Shown piece after piece: positions 18,750 to 28,250 of a DNA stretch of 64,000 bases. Made by a program: the position numbers and the translations under genes. How positions within the stretch are numbered: the stretch's first letter is position 1; every line of letters begins with the position of its first letter. Origin of the DNA: Tahibacter aquaticus (GTDB lineage: Bacteria > Pseudomonadota > Gammaproteobacteria > Xanthomonadales > Rhodanobacteraceae); NCBI RefSeq assembly GCF_004363655.1, contig NZ_SNZH01000007.1:186001-250000 (forward strand). The letters are read 5' to 3'. The notes under the pieces are model-generated. The model was not told the DNA's origin. It did no database searches and saw only the letters and a list, made by a program, of their open reading frames with translations.

Positions 18750-19373
18750 ATGGCCTTGAGCACCCGTTCGCGCACGATCCTAACCTTGTACTCGGCCCGC
18801 GATTGCGTTCATTGCCATCGCATCCGACTCATCCTGGCCGCCAAGGGCGTCAGCTACGAGCTGGTAATGGTCGATCCGGCCAAACCGCCCGAAGACCTGA
18901 TCGATCTGAACCCGACCCACAGCGTGCCCACCCTGGTCGATCGCGACCTGGTGCTGTACGAAACCGCAGTCGTGGCCGAATACCTGGACGAGCGCTATCC
19001 GCATCCGCCGCTGATGCCGATAGATCCTTTGTCCCGGGCGCGACTGCGCCTGGCCATCGTGCGCATGGAGCGTGACTGGCTGCCGCTGGTCGAGCAATGC
19101 GCCGGTAGCGGCAAGAACTCCGAGGCGGCACGGAAAAAACTACGTGAATCCCTGATTGGTGCGCTGCCGCTGTTCAAGGCGGCGAAGTTTTTCCTCAATC
19201 CGGAACTGAGCCTGGCAGACTGTGCCCTGGCACCGCTGATCTGGCGGCTGCAGTATCTGGGCGTAAGCCTGCCCCGCGAGGCCCATGCCATCGCCGAGTA
19301 TGGCGAGCGCATTTTCCGCAATCCGGGCTTTACCCGCAGCCTGACCCCTGACGAGAAATTGTTGCGTGACTGA
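18750..19373 (+). CDS. sspA: Stringent starvation protein A (GST-fold)
   Basis: A 207-residue glutathione-S-transferase-fold protein with the thioredoxin-like N-terminal domain LTLYSARDCVHCHRIRLILAAKG and NPTHSVPTLVDRDLVLYET. SspA binds RNA polymerase and is not an active transferase. The gene follows petABC and precedes sspB, a conserved arrangement in beta- and gammaproteobacteria. GGGGAGAGG stands just before the ATG. The CVHC sequence at residues 19-22 is a CXXC pair where many relatives have other residues; its meaning is unknown. Confidence 0.93.
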   Translation: MALSTRSRTILTLYSARDCVHCHRIRLILAAKGVSYELVMVDPAKPPEDLIDLNPTHSVPTLVDRDLVLYETAVVAEYLDERYPHPPLMPIDPLSRARLRLAIVRMERDWLPLVEQCAGSGKNSEAARKKLRESLIGALPLFKAAKFFLNPELSLADCALAPLIWRLQYLGVSLPREAHAIAEYGERIFRNPGFTRSLTPDEKLLRD

Positions 19374-19788
19374 GAAAGAGTCCGGCGTTGCCGGCATGAC
19401 CTCCAACCGGCCTTACCTGGTACGCGCCATCCACGAATGGATAAGCGACAACGGTCTTACGCCGTATCTGCTTGTCGATGCGGCCTGGCCCGGCGTATCG
19501 GTGCCGCCGCAGGCGGCCAAGGACGGACGCGTGGTGCTGAATATCGCGCTGCGCGCCGTGGCCGGGCTGGAACTGGGTAAAGAATGGATTTATTTCAGCG
19601 CTCGCTTCGGCGGCGTCAGTCAGCGCGTGGAAGTGCCGCTAGGTGCGGTACTGGCAATCTACGCGCAGGAAAATGGCCAGGGCATGATGTTCCCGGCCGA
19701 AGACGCACCGCAGGCGCCACCGCCGGGTAATGGCAGCAGCGATGCGGAAGCGCCCAAGAAGGGCGGTCATCTGCGCGTGGTGAAATAG
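19366..19788 (+). CDS. sspB: ClpXP adaptor SspB
   Basis: A 140-residue protein with the SspB fold signature RPYLVRAIHEWISDNGLTPY and NIALRAVAGLELG, then a flexible tail rich in Pro/Gly/Ala ending GGHLRVVK, which matches the ClpX-docking tail. SspB delivers ssrA-tagged proteins to ClpXP. The frame opens with GTG at 19366, overlapping the sspA stop; an ATG at 19396 (MTSNRPYL) is an alternative start. I favour the GTG because it gives tight coupling to sspA, but this is not certain. Confidence 0.93.
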   Translation: MTEKESGVAGMTSNRPYLVRAIHEWISDNGLTPYLLVDAAWPGVSVPPQAAKDGRVVLNIALRAVAGLELGKEWIYFSARFGGVSQRVEVPLGAVLAIYAQENGQGMMFPAEDAPQAPPPGNGSSDAEAPKKGGHLRVVK

Positions 19789-19803
19789 GCCGCGAGCGCG
19801 GCC
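19788..19803. terminator. Short stem-loop between convergent sspB and DUF3301 gene
   Basis: GGCCGC (19788-19793) pairs with GCGGCC (19798-19803) around GAGC, abutting both stop codons. Probably a shared terminator hairpin; no T-tract is present. Confidence 0.4.
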
Positions 19804-20145
19804 TCAGTTCAGGCGGGTGAGACTGGCCAGCGACGGATCGTCGGCGCGCAGCGGCAGGCTGAAGTTGTCGAGCCGGCGCCCTTCGTAGTGCAGACTGCCA
19901 CGATGGCGGTCGCTGCCGTTGGTGCTGACTTCGAACGTGTATTGGCGGCGCAGGCCGATGCCGCCGCCGCGCAGCCGCGCCAGCGACAAGCGGCGCAGGC
20001 TGACCGACTGGTCCAGCAGCTGCACGCCGGCCCGTGCGCACAATTCGCGGCTGGCGGCGATGGCGCGGTCGCGTGCACGCAGCACGTCCTGCCAGACGAT
20101 GGCGCAGGTGCCGACGACAACGAGCATTATCATGGCTTCGATCAT
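19804..20145 (-). CDS. DUF3301 family protein
   Basis: A 113-residue protein with an N-terminal membrane helix (MIEAMIMLVVVGTCAIVW) and the DUF3301 pattern RARDRAIAASRELCARAGVQLLDQSVSLRRL...GGGIGLRRQYTFEVSTNGSDRHRGSLHYEG. It is probably anchored in the inner membrane with a cytoplasmic domain. Members are widespread in gammaproteobacteria but the function is unknown. A longer upstream start (20253) was set aside because the family begins at the short hydrophobic helix. It lies convergent to sspB. Confidence 0.8.
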   Translation of the reverse strand: MIEAMIMLVVVGTCAIVWQDVLRARDRAIAASRELCARAGVQLLDQSVSLRRLSLARLRGGGIGLRRQYTFEVSTNGSDRHRGSLHYEGRRLDNFSLPLRADDPSLASLTRLN

Positions 20146-20306
20146 CGTCGCAGTGTGGCGACGCCCTGGCCGAATCTCAACTGCTGTCGCCGGTTCTGCC
20201 AGAGACGGCGCAATCACGATGCGTAGCAGTAGACGCACAACTGGCTGCGACACTCCTTACAATGGCGCCGCTGATGGTTTCGCCGACACAGGGGAGTGCG
20301 AAGGCC

Positions 20307-22829
20307 GTGATCGAAATACCCGGATACCAGATCAAACGCGAGATCGGCCAAGGCGGCATGGCCAGCGTCCATCTCGCGGTGCAGACCTCGCTGGAGCGCC
20401 AGGTGGCGCTGAAGGTGATGTCGCCGGCGCTGGCTGCGGATCCCGCGTTCACCCGGCGCTTCCTGCAGGAAGCGCGCACTTTGGCTTCACTGGCGCACGC
20501 CAACATTGTGCAAGTGTTCGACGTCGGCGTGACGCCGAACCAGTTGCACTATTTTTCCATGCAGTACCTGGCCGGCGGCGACTTCATCGCACGCGTTCAG
20601 CGCGGCCTGGACGAAGCCGAGCTCAAGCGTGTGCTGGTCGGCGTGGCGCGGGCGCTGACCTATGCGCACGAGCGCGGCTACGTACACCGCGACGTCGCGC
20701 CCGGCAATATCCTGTTCGACTCGGCCGACAATCCGGTACTGACCGATTTCGGCATTGCCCTGGCAGCCAGCCAGTCCACCCGCATTACCAGCACCGGTTT
20801 CTCGGTCGGTACCAGCCATTACATGAGCCCGGAGCAGGCCCGCGGCGGCGATCTGGACGCGCGCTCGGACCTGTACAGCCTCGGCGTACTGGCCTGGTAC
20901 GGCCTGAACGGCAAGCCGCCCTATGACGGCGCCGACGGCTTTGCCGTGGCCTATGCCCATGTGTTCGAACCCATTCCGCGCCTGGCGCCGGAAAAGGCCC
21001 ACTGGCAGGAACTGATCGACCGCTGTCTGGCCAAGGATCCGAAGGATCGCTATGCCAATGCCGAGCAGGTGCTGGCGGCGATCGACACGGTTTCGGTCGG
21101 CCGCGCCGCCCGCAACGGCGAAGCCGTGGCCAAGCCGGCCGAGGCCGCAGCGGCCAAGCCGGCTGCAACCGTGGCATTGGCGCGGCCCGAGCCGGCCAAG
21201 CCTGCCGCGGCGTCCAAGCCGGCGGCAGCCAAGGTAGCAGCAGCGAAGAAAATGGACACGGATACGCCGGCGCGCAGCAGCAGTGGCGCGCTCTGGCTGG
21301 GCCTGGTCGCGGTCGGCGTGCTCGGTGCCGCGGGCCTGGGCGGCTATATCTGGTGGACTTCGCGTGCGCCGCTGGCGCCGGTGGTGCAGGCGACTGCGGC
21401 AGTCACGCCGCCGCCTGCTGCCACTGCACCGCCTGCCTCACCGCCCACGCCGGTAGCACAGGTGTCGGCGCCGCCGCCGGAAGCCACGCCGCCAGAAACG
21501 CCGTCCGCAGCCACGGGCATTCCGGTCAATGCGGCAACCAGCGGCACCGATGCAGCCATCGATTCGCTCGCAGCTGTGCCGCCCGAGACACTTCCCGAGG
21601 AAACCTCCGCGGTGTCCGACGCGGTGGCGACGATGCCCAGTGGTCCGACACCGCTGCTGATGGAAGACGGCGAGCCGGCCAATCCTGCCGACGTGCCGAC
21701 GGTGGAAGATCCGGTGCAGAAGCTGGTGCGCCTGGCCAGGGCCGATCTCAAGGCCCAGCGCTATGCCGCGCCACCGGATGCGAACGCGCTGGACCGCTTC
21801 CGCCTGGCCTTGCGCATCGATGCCAAGGACAAGAACGCCAAGCAGGGCATCAGCGATACGGCCAAGGCCTACTACGCCCTGGGCAACAAGGCCTATGGCG
21901 GTGGCGACCTGGCTACGATGAAGACGAATTTCGACAAGGCGCTGGAAATCGCCGCGTTGATTCCCGAGGCCAGGCCGGTTGCCGACGAGGTCAAGCAGCG
22001 CCGCAGCAACCTGGCTACGCCGCTGCTCGAGGAGGCGCGCCTGGCGGCGGCTGCCTGGGACAAGGCCAAAGCCAAGGCAGCCTATGACAAGGCGCTCGCG
22101 CTCGATCCGGGCAATGTTGCCGCGCAGGAAGGTCTGCGCAAATTGCCGTCGATCGGCTCTGCCGGTTTCGTTTTCCGCGACAAGCTCGACGATGGCAGCC
22201 AGGGGCCGGAACTGGTCGTGCTGCCCGGTACCAAGCTCGCCGCCGGCCGCTACGAGGTGACTCGGGCCGAATTCCGCCGCTACTGGACGGCGGCGGGCAA
22301 GACCACCAAGGAAGTGTCCTGCCGCGACCGCGAGTCGGTGTTCCGCAGCTCCAAGAAGCGCGGCTGGCAGAATCCGGATATCGACCAGGACGACTCGCAT
22401 CCAGCAGTCTGCGTCAGCTTCGAGCAGGCCAGCGGATTCGTGCGCTGGCTGTCGCAGCGCACCGGCAAGACGTATCGTCTGATGAGCTCAGCCGAGTTCG
22501 ACAGTTTTGCCCGCGAGAGCCGTGGCAACAGCTGCACAGCGGCGAATCTGGCCGACAGCGCGTTCAACAAGGCGTTCGACTCGCGCTCCGGCGCCACCTG
22601 CGACGACGGTTTTGCCGGCACAGCGCCGGTAGGACGTTTCGGCGCCAGCGCCAGCGGGCTCTACGATATTGACGGCAATGTGCGGGAATGGGTGGCGGAG
22701 CGCCGTGCCCGCGGCCGCAGCTGGCTTTCGCCGCCGGAAAAGGAAAGCGTGGACGCGAACGAAAGCGTGAGCGGCGACGTGGCGCTCAACAGCCTCGGCT
22801 TGCGCGTAGTACGCGAGCTGGACCGCTGA
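20307..22829 (+). CDS. Ser/Thr protein kinase fused to a formylglycine-generating-enzyme-like domain
   Basis: An 840-residue protein. Kinase domain, residues about 5-260: glycine loop IGQGGMASV (14-22), lysine in QVALKVM (K36), catalytic HRDVAPGN (127-134) and DFG (147-149). The lysine normally two residues after the catalytic Asp is Ala131, as in tyrosine kinases, so activity needs testing. An Ala/Pro/Lys-rich stretch, a membrane helix (about 329-350), a Pro-rich linker and a helical region follow. The last 200 residues are FGE/sulfatase-modifying-like (GRYEVTRAEFRRYW, SGLYDIDGNVREWV). The start is GTG with AGGGGAG upstream because relatives begin at MIEIPGY; ATG at 20262 is an alternative. 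An FHA gene follows. Confidence 0.85.
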   Translation: MIEIPGYQIKREIGQGGMASVHLAVQTSLERQVALKVMSPALAADPAFTRRFLQEARTLASLAHANIVQVFDVGVTPNQLHYFSMQYLAGGDFIARVQRGLDEAELKRVLVGVARALTYAHERGYVHRDVAPGNILFDSADNPVLTDFGIALAASQSTRITSTGFSVGTSHYMSPEQARGGDLDARSDLYSLGVLAWYGLNGKPPYDGADGFAVAYAHVFEPIPRLAPEKAHWQELIDRCLAKDPKDRYANAEQVLAAIDTVSVGRAARNGEAVAKPAEAAAAKPAATVALARPEPAKPAAASKPAAAKVAAAKKMDTDTPARSSSGALWLGLVAVGVLGAAGLGGYIWWTSRAPLAPVVQATAAVTPPPAATAPPASPPTPVAQVSAPPPEATPPETPSAATGIPVNAATSGTDAAIDSLAAVPPETLPEETSAVSDAVATMPSGPTPLLMEDGEPANPADVPTVEDPVQKLVRLARADLKAQRYAAPPDANALDRFRLALRIDAKDKNAKQGISDTAKAYYALGNKAYGGGDLATMKTNFDKALEIAALIPEARPVADEVKQRRSNLATPLLEEARLAAAAWDKAKAKAAYDKALALDPGNVAAQEGLRKLPSIGSAGFVFRDKLDDGSQGPELVVLPGTKLAAGRYEVTRAEFRRYWTAAGKTTKEVSCRDRESVFRSSKKRGWQNPDIDQDDSHPAVCVSFEQASGFVRWLSQRTGKTYRLMSSAEFDSFARESRGNSCTAANLADSAFNKAFDSRSGATCDDGFAGTAPVGRFGASASGLYDIDGNVREWVAERRARGRSWLSPPEKESVDANESVSGDVALNSLGLRVVRELDR

Positions 22830-23098
22830 ATCCGTACCGACGGGGGGCAATGCTGGCAGGCGCGGCCTTGTGCTTTTTGCCTGCCCTGGCTGGCCGGGAA
22901 TTAAACCGCACATTGCGTGGCTGAGCCGCGTAGCGATACGGCTACGAGTGGCTTGCTCCGGGCGGAATGTTCGCCCGCGGCAGCAAAAGCCGTTTGTTGC
23001 GTCGCTTGCGCGCTGCAATACACGCCGCCTAAGCTGTCGAGAATAGCGCGCTCCGGGATGGGAGCGGGCACTGACGAACGATCAAGGGGCAGGATCGA

Positions 23099-23890
23099 AT
23101 GAAGCTGATTTTTCCGAACGGCGAGCATGAGCCGGTAACCCTGGGCGAAGGCATCACCGCGATTGGCACGGCGGCCGAATGTCCTATCGTCCTGGCTGCG
23201 CCCGGTATCGCCCTGCGGCACGCGGAAGTGCACCTGCGCAATGGACAGGCGCTGGTGCGCGTACCCGATCCGCGCAACGTCGTCGTACTCAACGGCCGCC
23301 AGGTGACGACCGATACGGCGCTCAAGGCAGGCGATCTGCTGCTGTTCGCCAAGGTCGGCTGCCAGGTGCTCACGGCTCCCGAAAAAACCCCTGCGCCGCC
23401 GCCGCGTCCAGCGGCAACCGACGAGAACGACGGCCGCACGCGCATCCGCCAGGCGCTGCCCAAGTTCATGCTGCGCGGCGTTTCCGGCTCCACCTTCGGC
23501 AAGACCTACGCCCTCGTCGGCACCATGACCATAGGCCGGCACCAGGAGTGCGACATCAGCCTGCCGGGCGATGAAATCTCGCGCCATCATGCCCGCGTAC
23601 AGGTACTGCCTGACGGCGTCATGGTCGAGGACATGGGCTCGGCCAACGGCACCTTCGTCAACGACAAACGGGTGCACAGCGGCGTGATCAAGCCGGGCGA
23701 GGAGCTGCGCCTGGACACGGTGCGCTTCCTGCTGATGTCGCCGGGCATGGAAACGACCAAACCGAACCTGAGCGCGCCGGTAGCGGCAGCGCCGGAAAAA
23801 TCCGGCCCTGGCGCGGGCTTGTGGATCGGCATTGGTATCGGTTTTGTCGTCGTCGCGGTGGTGGTCGCGAAGCTGGCCGGTTTGTTCTGA
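23099..23890 (+). CDS. Tail-anchored protein with two FHA domains
   Basis: A 263-residue protein. Residues about 15-90 look like a degenerate FHA domain (TAIGTAAECPIVL, LRHAEVHLRNGQALV, VVVLNGRQV). Residues about 140-215 are canonical: TIGRHQECDISLPGDEISRHHARV and GSANGTFVNDKRV, with the Arg, Ser and His that contact phosphothreonine. A C-terminal membrane helix (GLWIGIGIGFVVVAVVVAKLAGLF) anchors it. FHA domains bind phosphothreonine, so it is a natural partner or substrate reader for the kinase immediately upstream. A 269-base gap separates them, so it may have its own promoter. Confidence 0.85.
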   Translation: MKLIFPNGEHEPVTLGEGITAIGTAAECPIVLAAPGIALRHAEVHLRNGQALVRVPDPRNVVVLNGRQVTTDTALKAGDLLLFAKVGCQVLTAPEKTPAPPPRPAATDENDGRTRIRQALPKFMLRGVSGSTFGKTYALVGTMTIGRHQECDISLPGDEISRHHARVQVLPDGVMVEDMGSANGTFVNDKRVHSGVIKPGEELRLDTVRFLLMSPGMETTKPNLSAPVAAAPEKSGPGAGLWIGIGIGFVVVAVVVAKLAGLF

Positions 23891-24119
23891 GCCGGTCGTT
23901 GCTGATGTGACGGGCGATGACCGCAATGTGGCGGTCGCCGCGCAACAACCTTCGGCGCAATTCGCTGCGCTCATCGCGCCCTGGGTGAGGGTTGCGACAC
24001 GACGTATGCATCGGAGCGATTGCGCCAGCTGCGACGAGCAGCAGCGAATGGCATCGCAAGCTGCCGGCACTACGCGTGCTGCCCGCACTGACAATGCGGT
24101 GTAAGCTGATTTACCGTGC

Positions 24120-24968
24120 TTACCCGCCCAGCGTCACCCGCATCGACAGATCGACCGCGCGCACATGCTTGGTCAGTGCGCCGACGGAAATGAAATCCAC
24201 ACCGCTGGCGGCAATGCTGCGCAGGCGCGACAGGTCGACGCCGCCGGAAACCTCGATTTCCGCGCGGCCGGCGACTTCTGCAACGGCGCGGGCAAGGTCG
24301 GTATCGGAGAATTCGTCCAGCATCACGCGGTCGACACCCGCGGCCAGCGCCTGGTGCAATTCTTCAAAATTCTCCACTTCCACTTCGAGCAGCAGCTCGG
24401 GATGGCGCGCCCGTGCCGCGGCGACGGCGGCCGCCAGCGACCCGGCGGCGGCGATGTGGTTTTCCTTGATCAGGATGGCATCGTACAGGCCGATACGGTG
24501 ATTGCTGCCGCCGCCGCAGCGCACGGCGTACTTCTGTGCCAGGCGCAGGCCGGGCAGGGTCTTGCGCGTATCCAGCACACGCGTGCGAGTACCCGCCAGC
24601 GCGGCCGCATGGGCAGCCGTGACTGTGGCCGTGCCCGACAAGGTCTGCACGAAGTTCAGCGCGCAGCGTTCGGCCGAGACCAGAGCGCGTGCATTGCCGC
24701 GCATTTCCACGAAGCGCTGATTCGGTTGCAGCCAATCGCCGTCGGCCGCGTACCAGGTGATGGCAATGTCGGCTGCCAGCTCATGGAAACAGGCCTCGAA
24801 CCAGGCCTGGCCGCATAGCACGGCGGCTTCGCGCGAAATGACGTACGCGCTGGCGACGGCGTCGGCCGGCAGCAGTTCGGCCGTGGCGTCGCCGCTGCCC
24901 AGGTCTTCGGCCAGGGCGCGGCGCACATCGGCCAGGATCAGCGCCGTGTCCGGCGGTTGTAATCGCAT
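24120..24968 (-). CDS. nadC: Quinolinate phosphoribosyltransferase (decarboxylating)
   Basis: A 282-residue enzyme of NAD synthesis converting quinolinate and PRPP to nicotinate mononucleotide. Typical sequences are EDLGSGDATAELLP, FVQTLSGTATVT, LDTRKTLPGLR, KYAVRCGGGSNHRIGLYDAILIKENHI and DRVMLDEF, covering the PRPP and quinolinate sites. The ATG chosen has AAGGA eight bases upstream; another ATG three codons earlier overlaps that element. nadA and nadB are not in the window. Confidence 0.95.
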   Translation of the reverse strand: MRLQPPDTALILADVRRALAEDLGSGDATAELLPADAVASAYVISREAAVLCGQAWFEACFHELAADIAITWYAADGDWLQPNQRFVEMRGNARALVSAERCALNFVQTLSGTATVTAAHAAALAGTRTRVLDTRKTLPGLRLAQKYAVRCGGGSNHRIGLYDAILIKENHIAAAGSLAAAVAAARARHPELLLEVEVENFEELHQALAAGVDRVMLDEFSDTDLARAVAEVAGRAEIEVSGGVDLSRLRSIAASGVDFISVGALTKHVRAVDLSMRVTLGG

Positions 24969-24990
24969 GTCGTGCATCCTTGCGCGGACT

Positions 24991-27318
24991 TCAGCTGGCG
25001 GGTGCGGCGGCAGCGACGGGCGCCATCTTGGCCGCGTGCGTGCTCTTCAGGCGCTCGACGATCGCATCGAGTGCGCGGTCGAACAGCGGTACTTCTTCCA
25101 GCACTGTGATGCGGCCCTCGGCCAGGTCGCTGGCCAGCTGCACCAGGGTGCGGTCCGCCACCTTCAGGCCTTTGCGGTTGACGAACAGGTATTTCGAGCT
25201 GATCGGGCTGATCCAGGACAGCTTGGCGCGCTCCTTGGCGCCCTGGTCGTCGAGGAATTCGATCCAGGTGCCGACCTTCAGCTCGCGCACGGCAATCACC
25301 CAGCGCTCGTCCAGCGACTCCACCGGCAGTGCAGGTGGCTCTTCCTCGGCGATCGAGCTCATCACCGTATCGCCGCCGTCCTGGCTGGGCGGCGGCAGCG
25401 GATCGGTCAGTTCCAGCATCGGCACTTCGGTGACCGCGGTCGGCGCCGCCGGCTGCAGCAAGGCCTGATAGAGCACGTTCAGTTGCAGCATCAGGCGACG
25501 CACGTCGGTCTCGTCGAAAGCGACGGTCGCCAGGCCATGGCGCAGGGTTTTTTCCAGTTGCGGCAGCACGGCGGTCAGGCGCTCGCGTTCTGCCGCGTTG
25601 TGCTTGGGCTGTACGCTCCAGACCAGCTCGTCGGCGAAACGCAGTGCGTGGCGCCATTCGTCCGAACTGTCGCCCTGGCGCAGCAGCACAAGGACGAGAT
25701 AGTTCGCCCAGGGCCGCGACAGCAAGTTGCGGATCATGTCCGGCATGTTGCGGTTTTCGATGCGCAGGGTGATCTCGCGCGCCGCGGTACGACGCGCATC
25801 GGTGAGCTTTTCGCGACCACGGGTGGCTTCGCTGGCGCGCTGTTCGGCCAGCTCGGCGCGGCGCTTGTTGGTATCGGCAAAGGCTTCGAAATCGACGCGC
25901 AGGCGATCGAAGATGCCGAGGTCGTCCTCGAAATCCTTGAGTACCGATTCGACAATCTCGCGCACCTTGTCGTACAGGCGGTGGTCGCGGTCGGACTCTT
26001 CCGACCAGCCCACGCATGCTTGCGCCAGGCTGTCCAGCAGCACGCGTGCCGGATGGGTGCGGCGGGCAAACAGATGCTTGTCGAGCAGGGCGACCTTGAG
26101 AAAGGGAATCTGCAGGCGGCCAAGCATGGCCTGCATCTGTGCTGGCAGGTTGCGGTCCTGCAGGATGTATTCGAACAGCATGCCGACCAGGTCGATGGTG
26201 TCTTCATCGGCATTCGATACATTGGCGCCGTTTTCGCCGCGCAGTTTGCCGGCCTGGCCCAGCAGTTCCTCTTTGACGCGCAACGCCACCTGGGCCGATT
26301 CGGCCGCGCTTTGCGCGCTGAAATTCTGGTTCTGCAGCATAGACAGAGCTGACAGCAGCTCGCTCGGGTTCAGCGGCATCACGTTCGGGTTGTAGGTGGC
26401 CGGCACGTAGCTGGCACCGCTGCCGTCGGGACTGCCTTCGCCGCGCCGCGTGGCCAGCAGCGAACGCAGCGAACTGTACAAATTCGCCTGCAGCTCGGCG
26501 GCGACCGCATCCACCGGCACGTAGCTGTTGGCGCCTTCTGCCTGCTCCAGTCCGGGAATGCTGGGTGGCGCTTCGCCGGGGCGGCTCGGCGGCGGGGCCG
26601 GGCTGCCGGGGCGGCGGGCGACCGTGGCACGCATCTGCGGCAGCACGCCGGCATGGACCAGCAGCGCGTTCAGTTCGTCGTAGAACTGGTCCAGGCCGCC
26701 CATGACGTAGCGGTCGAACAGCTTGTAGATGATCAGCCGCACGGCCAGCTCGACTTCGAGCTCGCCGCTGGCGAGACGGAAGGCCTGGCCTACCGCGGCC
26801 GGACCTACCGGCGAATTGGTATCTTCCACGCGCTGGTTGCTGATATGCGACAAGCGCTGGTTGATCGCAAACAGGACGCGCTGCAGGCGGTTCTCGGTTT
26901 TCGCCACCATGCTGGCTACTGCCAGCGACTCTTCCAGTTCGGTGTTCTCGACCAGCGACAGCGACAGTTCGCCGTTGCTGTTCTCGGGCTTGGCCACAAT
27001 GCCGCGGCCGGCGGCAAAATCGACGAACTGCCGTGCCAGTTGCTCCTGGAAGCGCGCTTCGATCTGCTGGCGTTTCTTGCGCACTTCGCGCATGCCGTCG
27101 AAATACTGCGCCTGCACGGCATTGTTGTCGGCCTTGCTGGCCAGATCGAACAGGGCGTCGTCGGCGTTCTCGAACAGCGTCGTAGCCAGCGCGGTCAGGC
27201 GCTTGAGTGCGTGAATGCGCACCTGCGCCAGTGCTTCTGCAGGCTTCTCGCCAAGGCTGGCTGCGGCGCTGCGCTGATTCAGATCGACTACTTTGGGATT
27301 GTTGTCGTTAGCGCTCAT
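24991..27318 (-). CDS. DUF1631 family protein
   Basis: A 775-residue, mostly alpha-helical acidic protein without signal peptide or membrane segment. Its start (MSANDNNPKVVDLNQR), middle (FDGMREVRKKRQQIEARFQEQLARQF) and C-terminal region (VGTWIEFLDDQGAKERAKLSWISPISSKYLFVNRKGLKVADRT) match DUF1631 of gamma- and betaproteobacteria. The C-terminal portion resembles a PilZ-like beta-barrel fold, though the RxxxR c-di-GMP motif is not evident. Function unknown. It ends 22 bases upstream of nadC on the same strand, so the two may be co-transcribed. Confidence 0.8.
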   Translation of the reverse strand: MSANDNNPKVVDLNQRSAAASLGEKPAEALAQVRIHALKRLTALATTLFENADDALFDLASKADNNAVQAQYFDGMREVRKKRQQIEARFQEQLARQFVDFAAGRGIVAKPENSNGELSLSLVENTELEESLAVASMVAKTENRLQRVLFAINQRLSHISNQRVEDTNSPVGPAAVGQAFRLASGELEVELAVRLIIYKLFDRYVMGGLDQFYDELNALLVHAGVLPQMRATVARRPGSPAPPPSRPGEAPPSIPGLEQAEGANSYVPVDAVAAELQANLYSSLRSLLATRRGEGSPDGSGASYVPATYNPNVMPLNPSELLSALSMLQNQNFSAQSAAESAQVALRVKEELLGQAGKLRGENGANVSNADEDTIDLVGMLFEYILQDRNLPAQMQAMLGRLQIPFLKVALLDKHLFARRTHPARVLLDSLAQACVGWSEESDRDHRLYDKVREIVESVLKDFEDDLGIFDRLRVDFEAFADTNKRRAELAEQRASEATRGREKLTDARRTAAREITLRIENRNMPDMIRNLLSRPWANYLVLVLLRQGDSSDEWRHALRFADELVWSVQPKHNAAERERLTAVLPQLEKTLRHGLATVAFDETDVRRLMLQLNVLYQALLQPAAPTAVTEVPMLELTDPLPPPSQDGGDTVMSSIAEEEPPALPVESLDERWVIAVRELKVGTWIEFLDDQGAKERAKLSWISPISSKYLFVNRKGLKVADRTLVQLASDLAEGRITVLEEVPLFDRALDAIVERLKSTHAAKMAPVAAAAPAS

Positions 27319-27415
27319 AGGCCGCATGGGTGGTTGGTCTCGGCGGTTGGGCGGTACCTTGCCAGCATCGGAAACCCCTCAGTCGCCAGAACCGATGGAT
27401 TTCGCCCCGCAGTAT

Positions 27416-27682
27416 TCAGGTGGGAAAGCCGGACAGCTGGGTAGTGCCTATGGCTTCGTCGGCCAGCATCACGGGGATATCGTCCTCGATCCGATAGATG
27501 ACTTTCGCGTCGGCAGTCAACAAACCCGCAGCAAGGGCCGTGCCTACCTTCTGGCCTGCCACGGTTTCAACGGTGCCGCTGCGTATCGAAGAATTCAAGG
27601 CATCGAGCTGTTGACGCGACAGCAGCGCCAGAGGCGCCTTGCTGACCGGGCAACACAGGATGTCCAACAGGCGCTTGTCCAT
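27416..27682 (-). CDS. Trm112 family small zinc-ribbon-like protein
   Basis: An 88-residue protein beginning MDKRLLDILCCPVSKAPL and containing YRIEDDIPVMLADEA, the pattern of bacterial Trm112/YcaR-like proteins. Only part of the zinc-binding cysteine set is present (CC at residues 10-11), as in many bacterial members. In eukaryotes Trm112 activates methyltransferases; the bacterial role is not settled. It is divergent from purE with 58 bases between start codons. Confidence 0.85.
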   Translation of the reverse strand: MDKRLLDILCCPVSKAPLALLSRQQLDALNSSIRSGTVETVAGQKVGTALAAGLLTADAKVIYRIEDDIPVMLADEAIGTTQLSGFPT

Positions 27683-27740
27683 GGCCCACGTCCCTGCAAG
27701 GATTTGCCTCTACAATACCGTTTTTGCCCAGGGCGGACCA

Positions 27741-28250
27741 ATGAGCATGGCGAGCGGCAGCGAGCCTCTGATAGGCGTAGTGATGGGATCGCGGTCGGAC
27801 TGGGACACGATGCAGCATGCTGCCGACACCTTGACCCGTCTGGGCGTGCCGCACGAAGTGCAGGTCGTCTCGGCGCACCGTACCCCCGATCTGCTGTTTC
27901 GCTATGCCGAGCAGGCAGCGGCGCGCGGTCTGCGCGCCATCATCGCGGGTGCCGGCGGTGCGGCACATCTGCCCGGCATGCTTGCGGCGAAGACCGCCGT
28001 GCCGGTGCTTGGCGTGCCGGTGCAGTCGCATGCGCTCAACGGCATGGATTCGCTGCTGTCCATCGTGCAGATGCCGGCCGGCATTCCCGTGGCGACGTTC
28101 GCGATCGGCAAGGCGGGTGCCATCAATACGGCCTTGTTCGCCGCCGCGCTGCTGCAGGCCAGTCACCCCGACATCGGCCAGGCCCTGGCCGAGTACCGCC
28201 GCAACCAGACCCAGACCGTGCTGGATAACGCGGACCCGCGCCACTCATGA
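27741..28250 (+). CDS. purE: N5-carboxyaminoimidazole ribonucleotide mutase PurE
   Basis: A 169-residue class I PurE with the signature GVVMGSRSDWDTMQHA and SAHRTPD near the N-terminus and GAGGAAHLPGM in the active site. It converts N5-CAIR to CAIR in purine synthesis. The end overlaps the purK start by four bases (ATGA), so the two are co-translated. The sequence TACAAT at 27711-27716 could be its -10 element. Confidence 0.96.
   Translation: MSMASGSEPLIGVVMGSRSDWDTMQHAADTLTRLGVPHEVQVVSAHRTPDLLFRYAEQAAARGLRAIIAGAGGAAHLPGMLAAKTAVPVLGVPVQSHALNGMDSLLSIVQMPAGIPVATFAIGKAGAINTALFAAALLQASHPDIGQALAEYRRNQTQTVLDNADPRHS

Noticed and set aside
23891-24119. Small gene between the FHA gene and nadC
   Set aside because: Short frames in the gap have no ribosome site and no coding-like composition.
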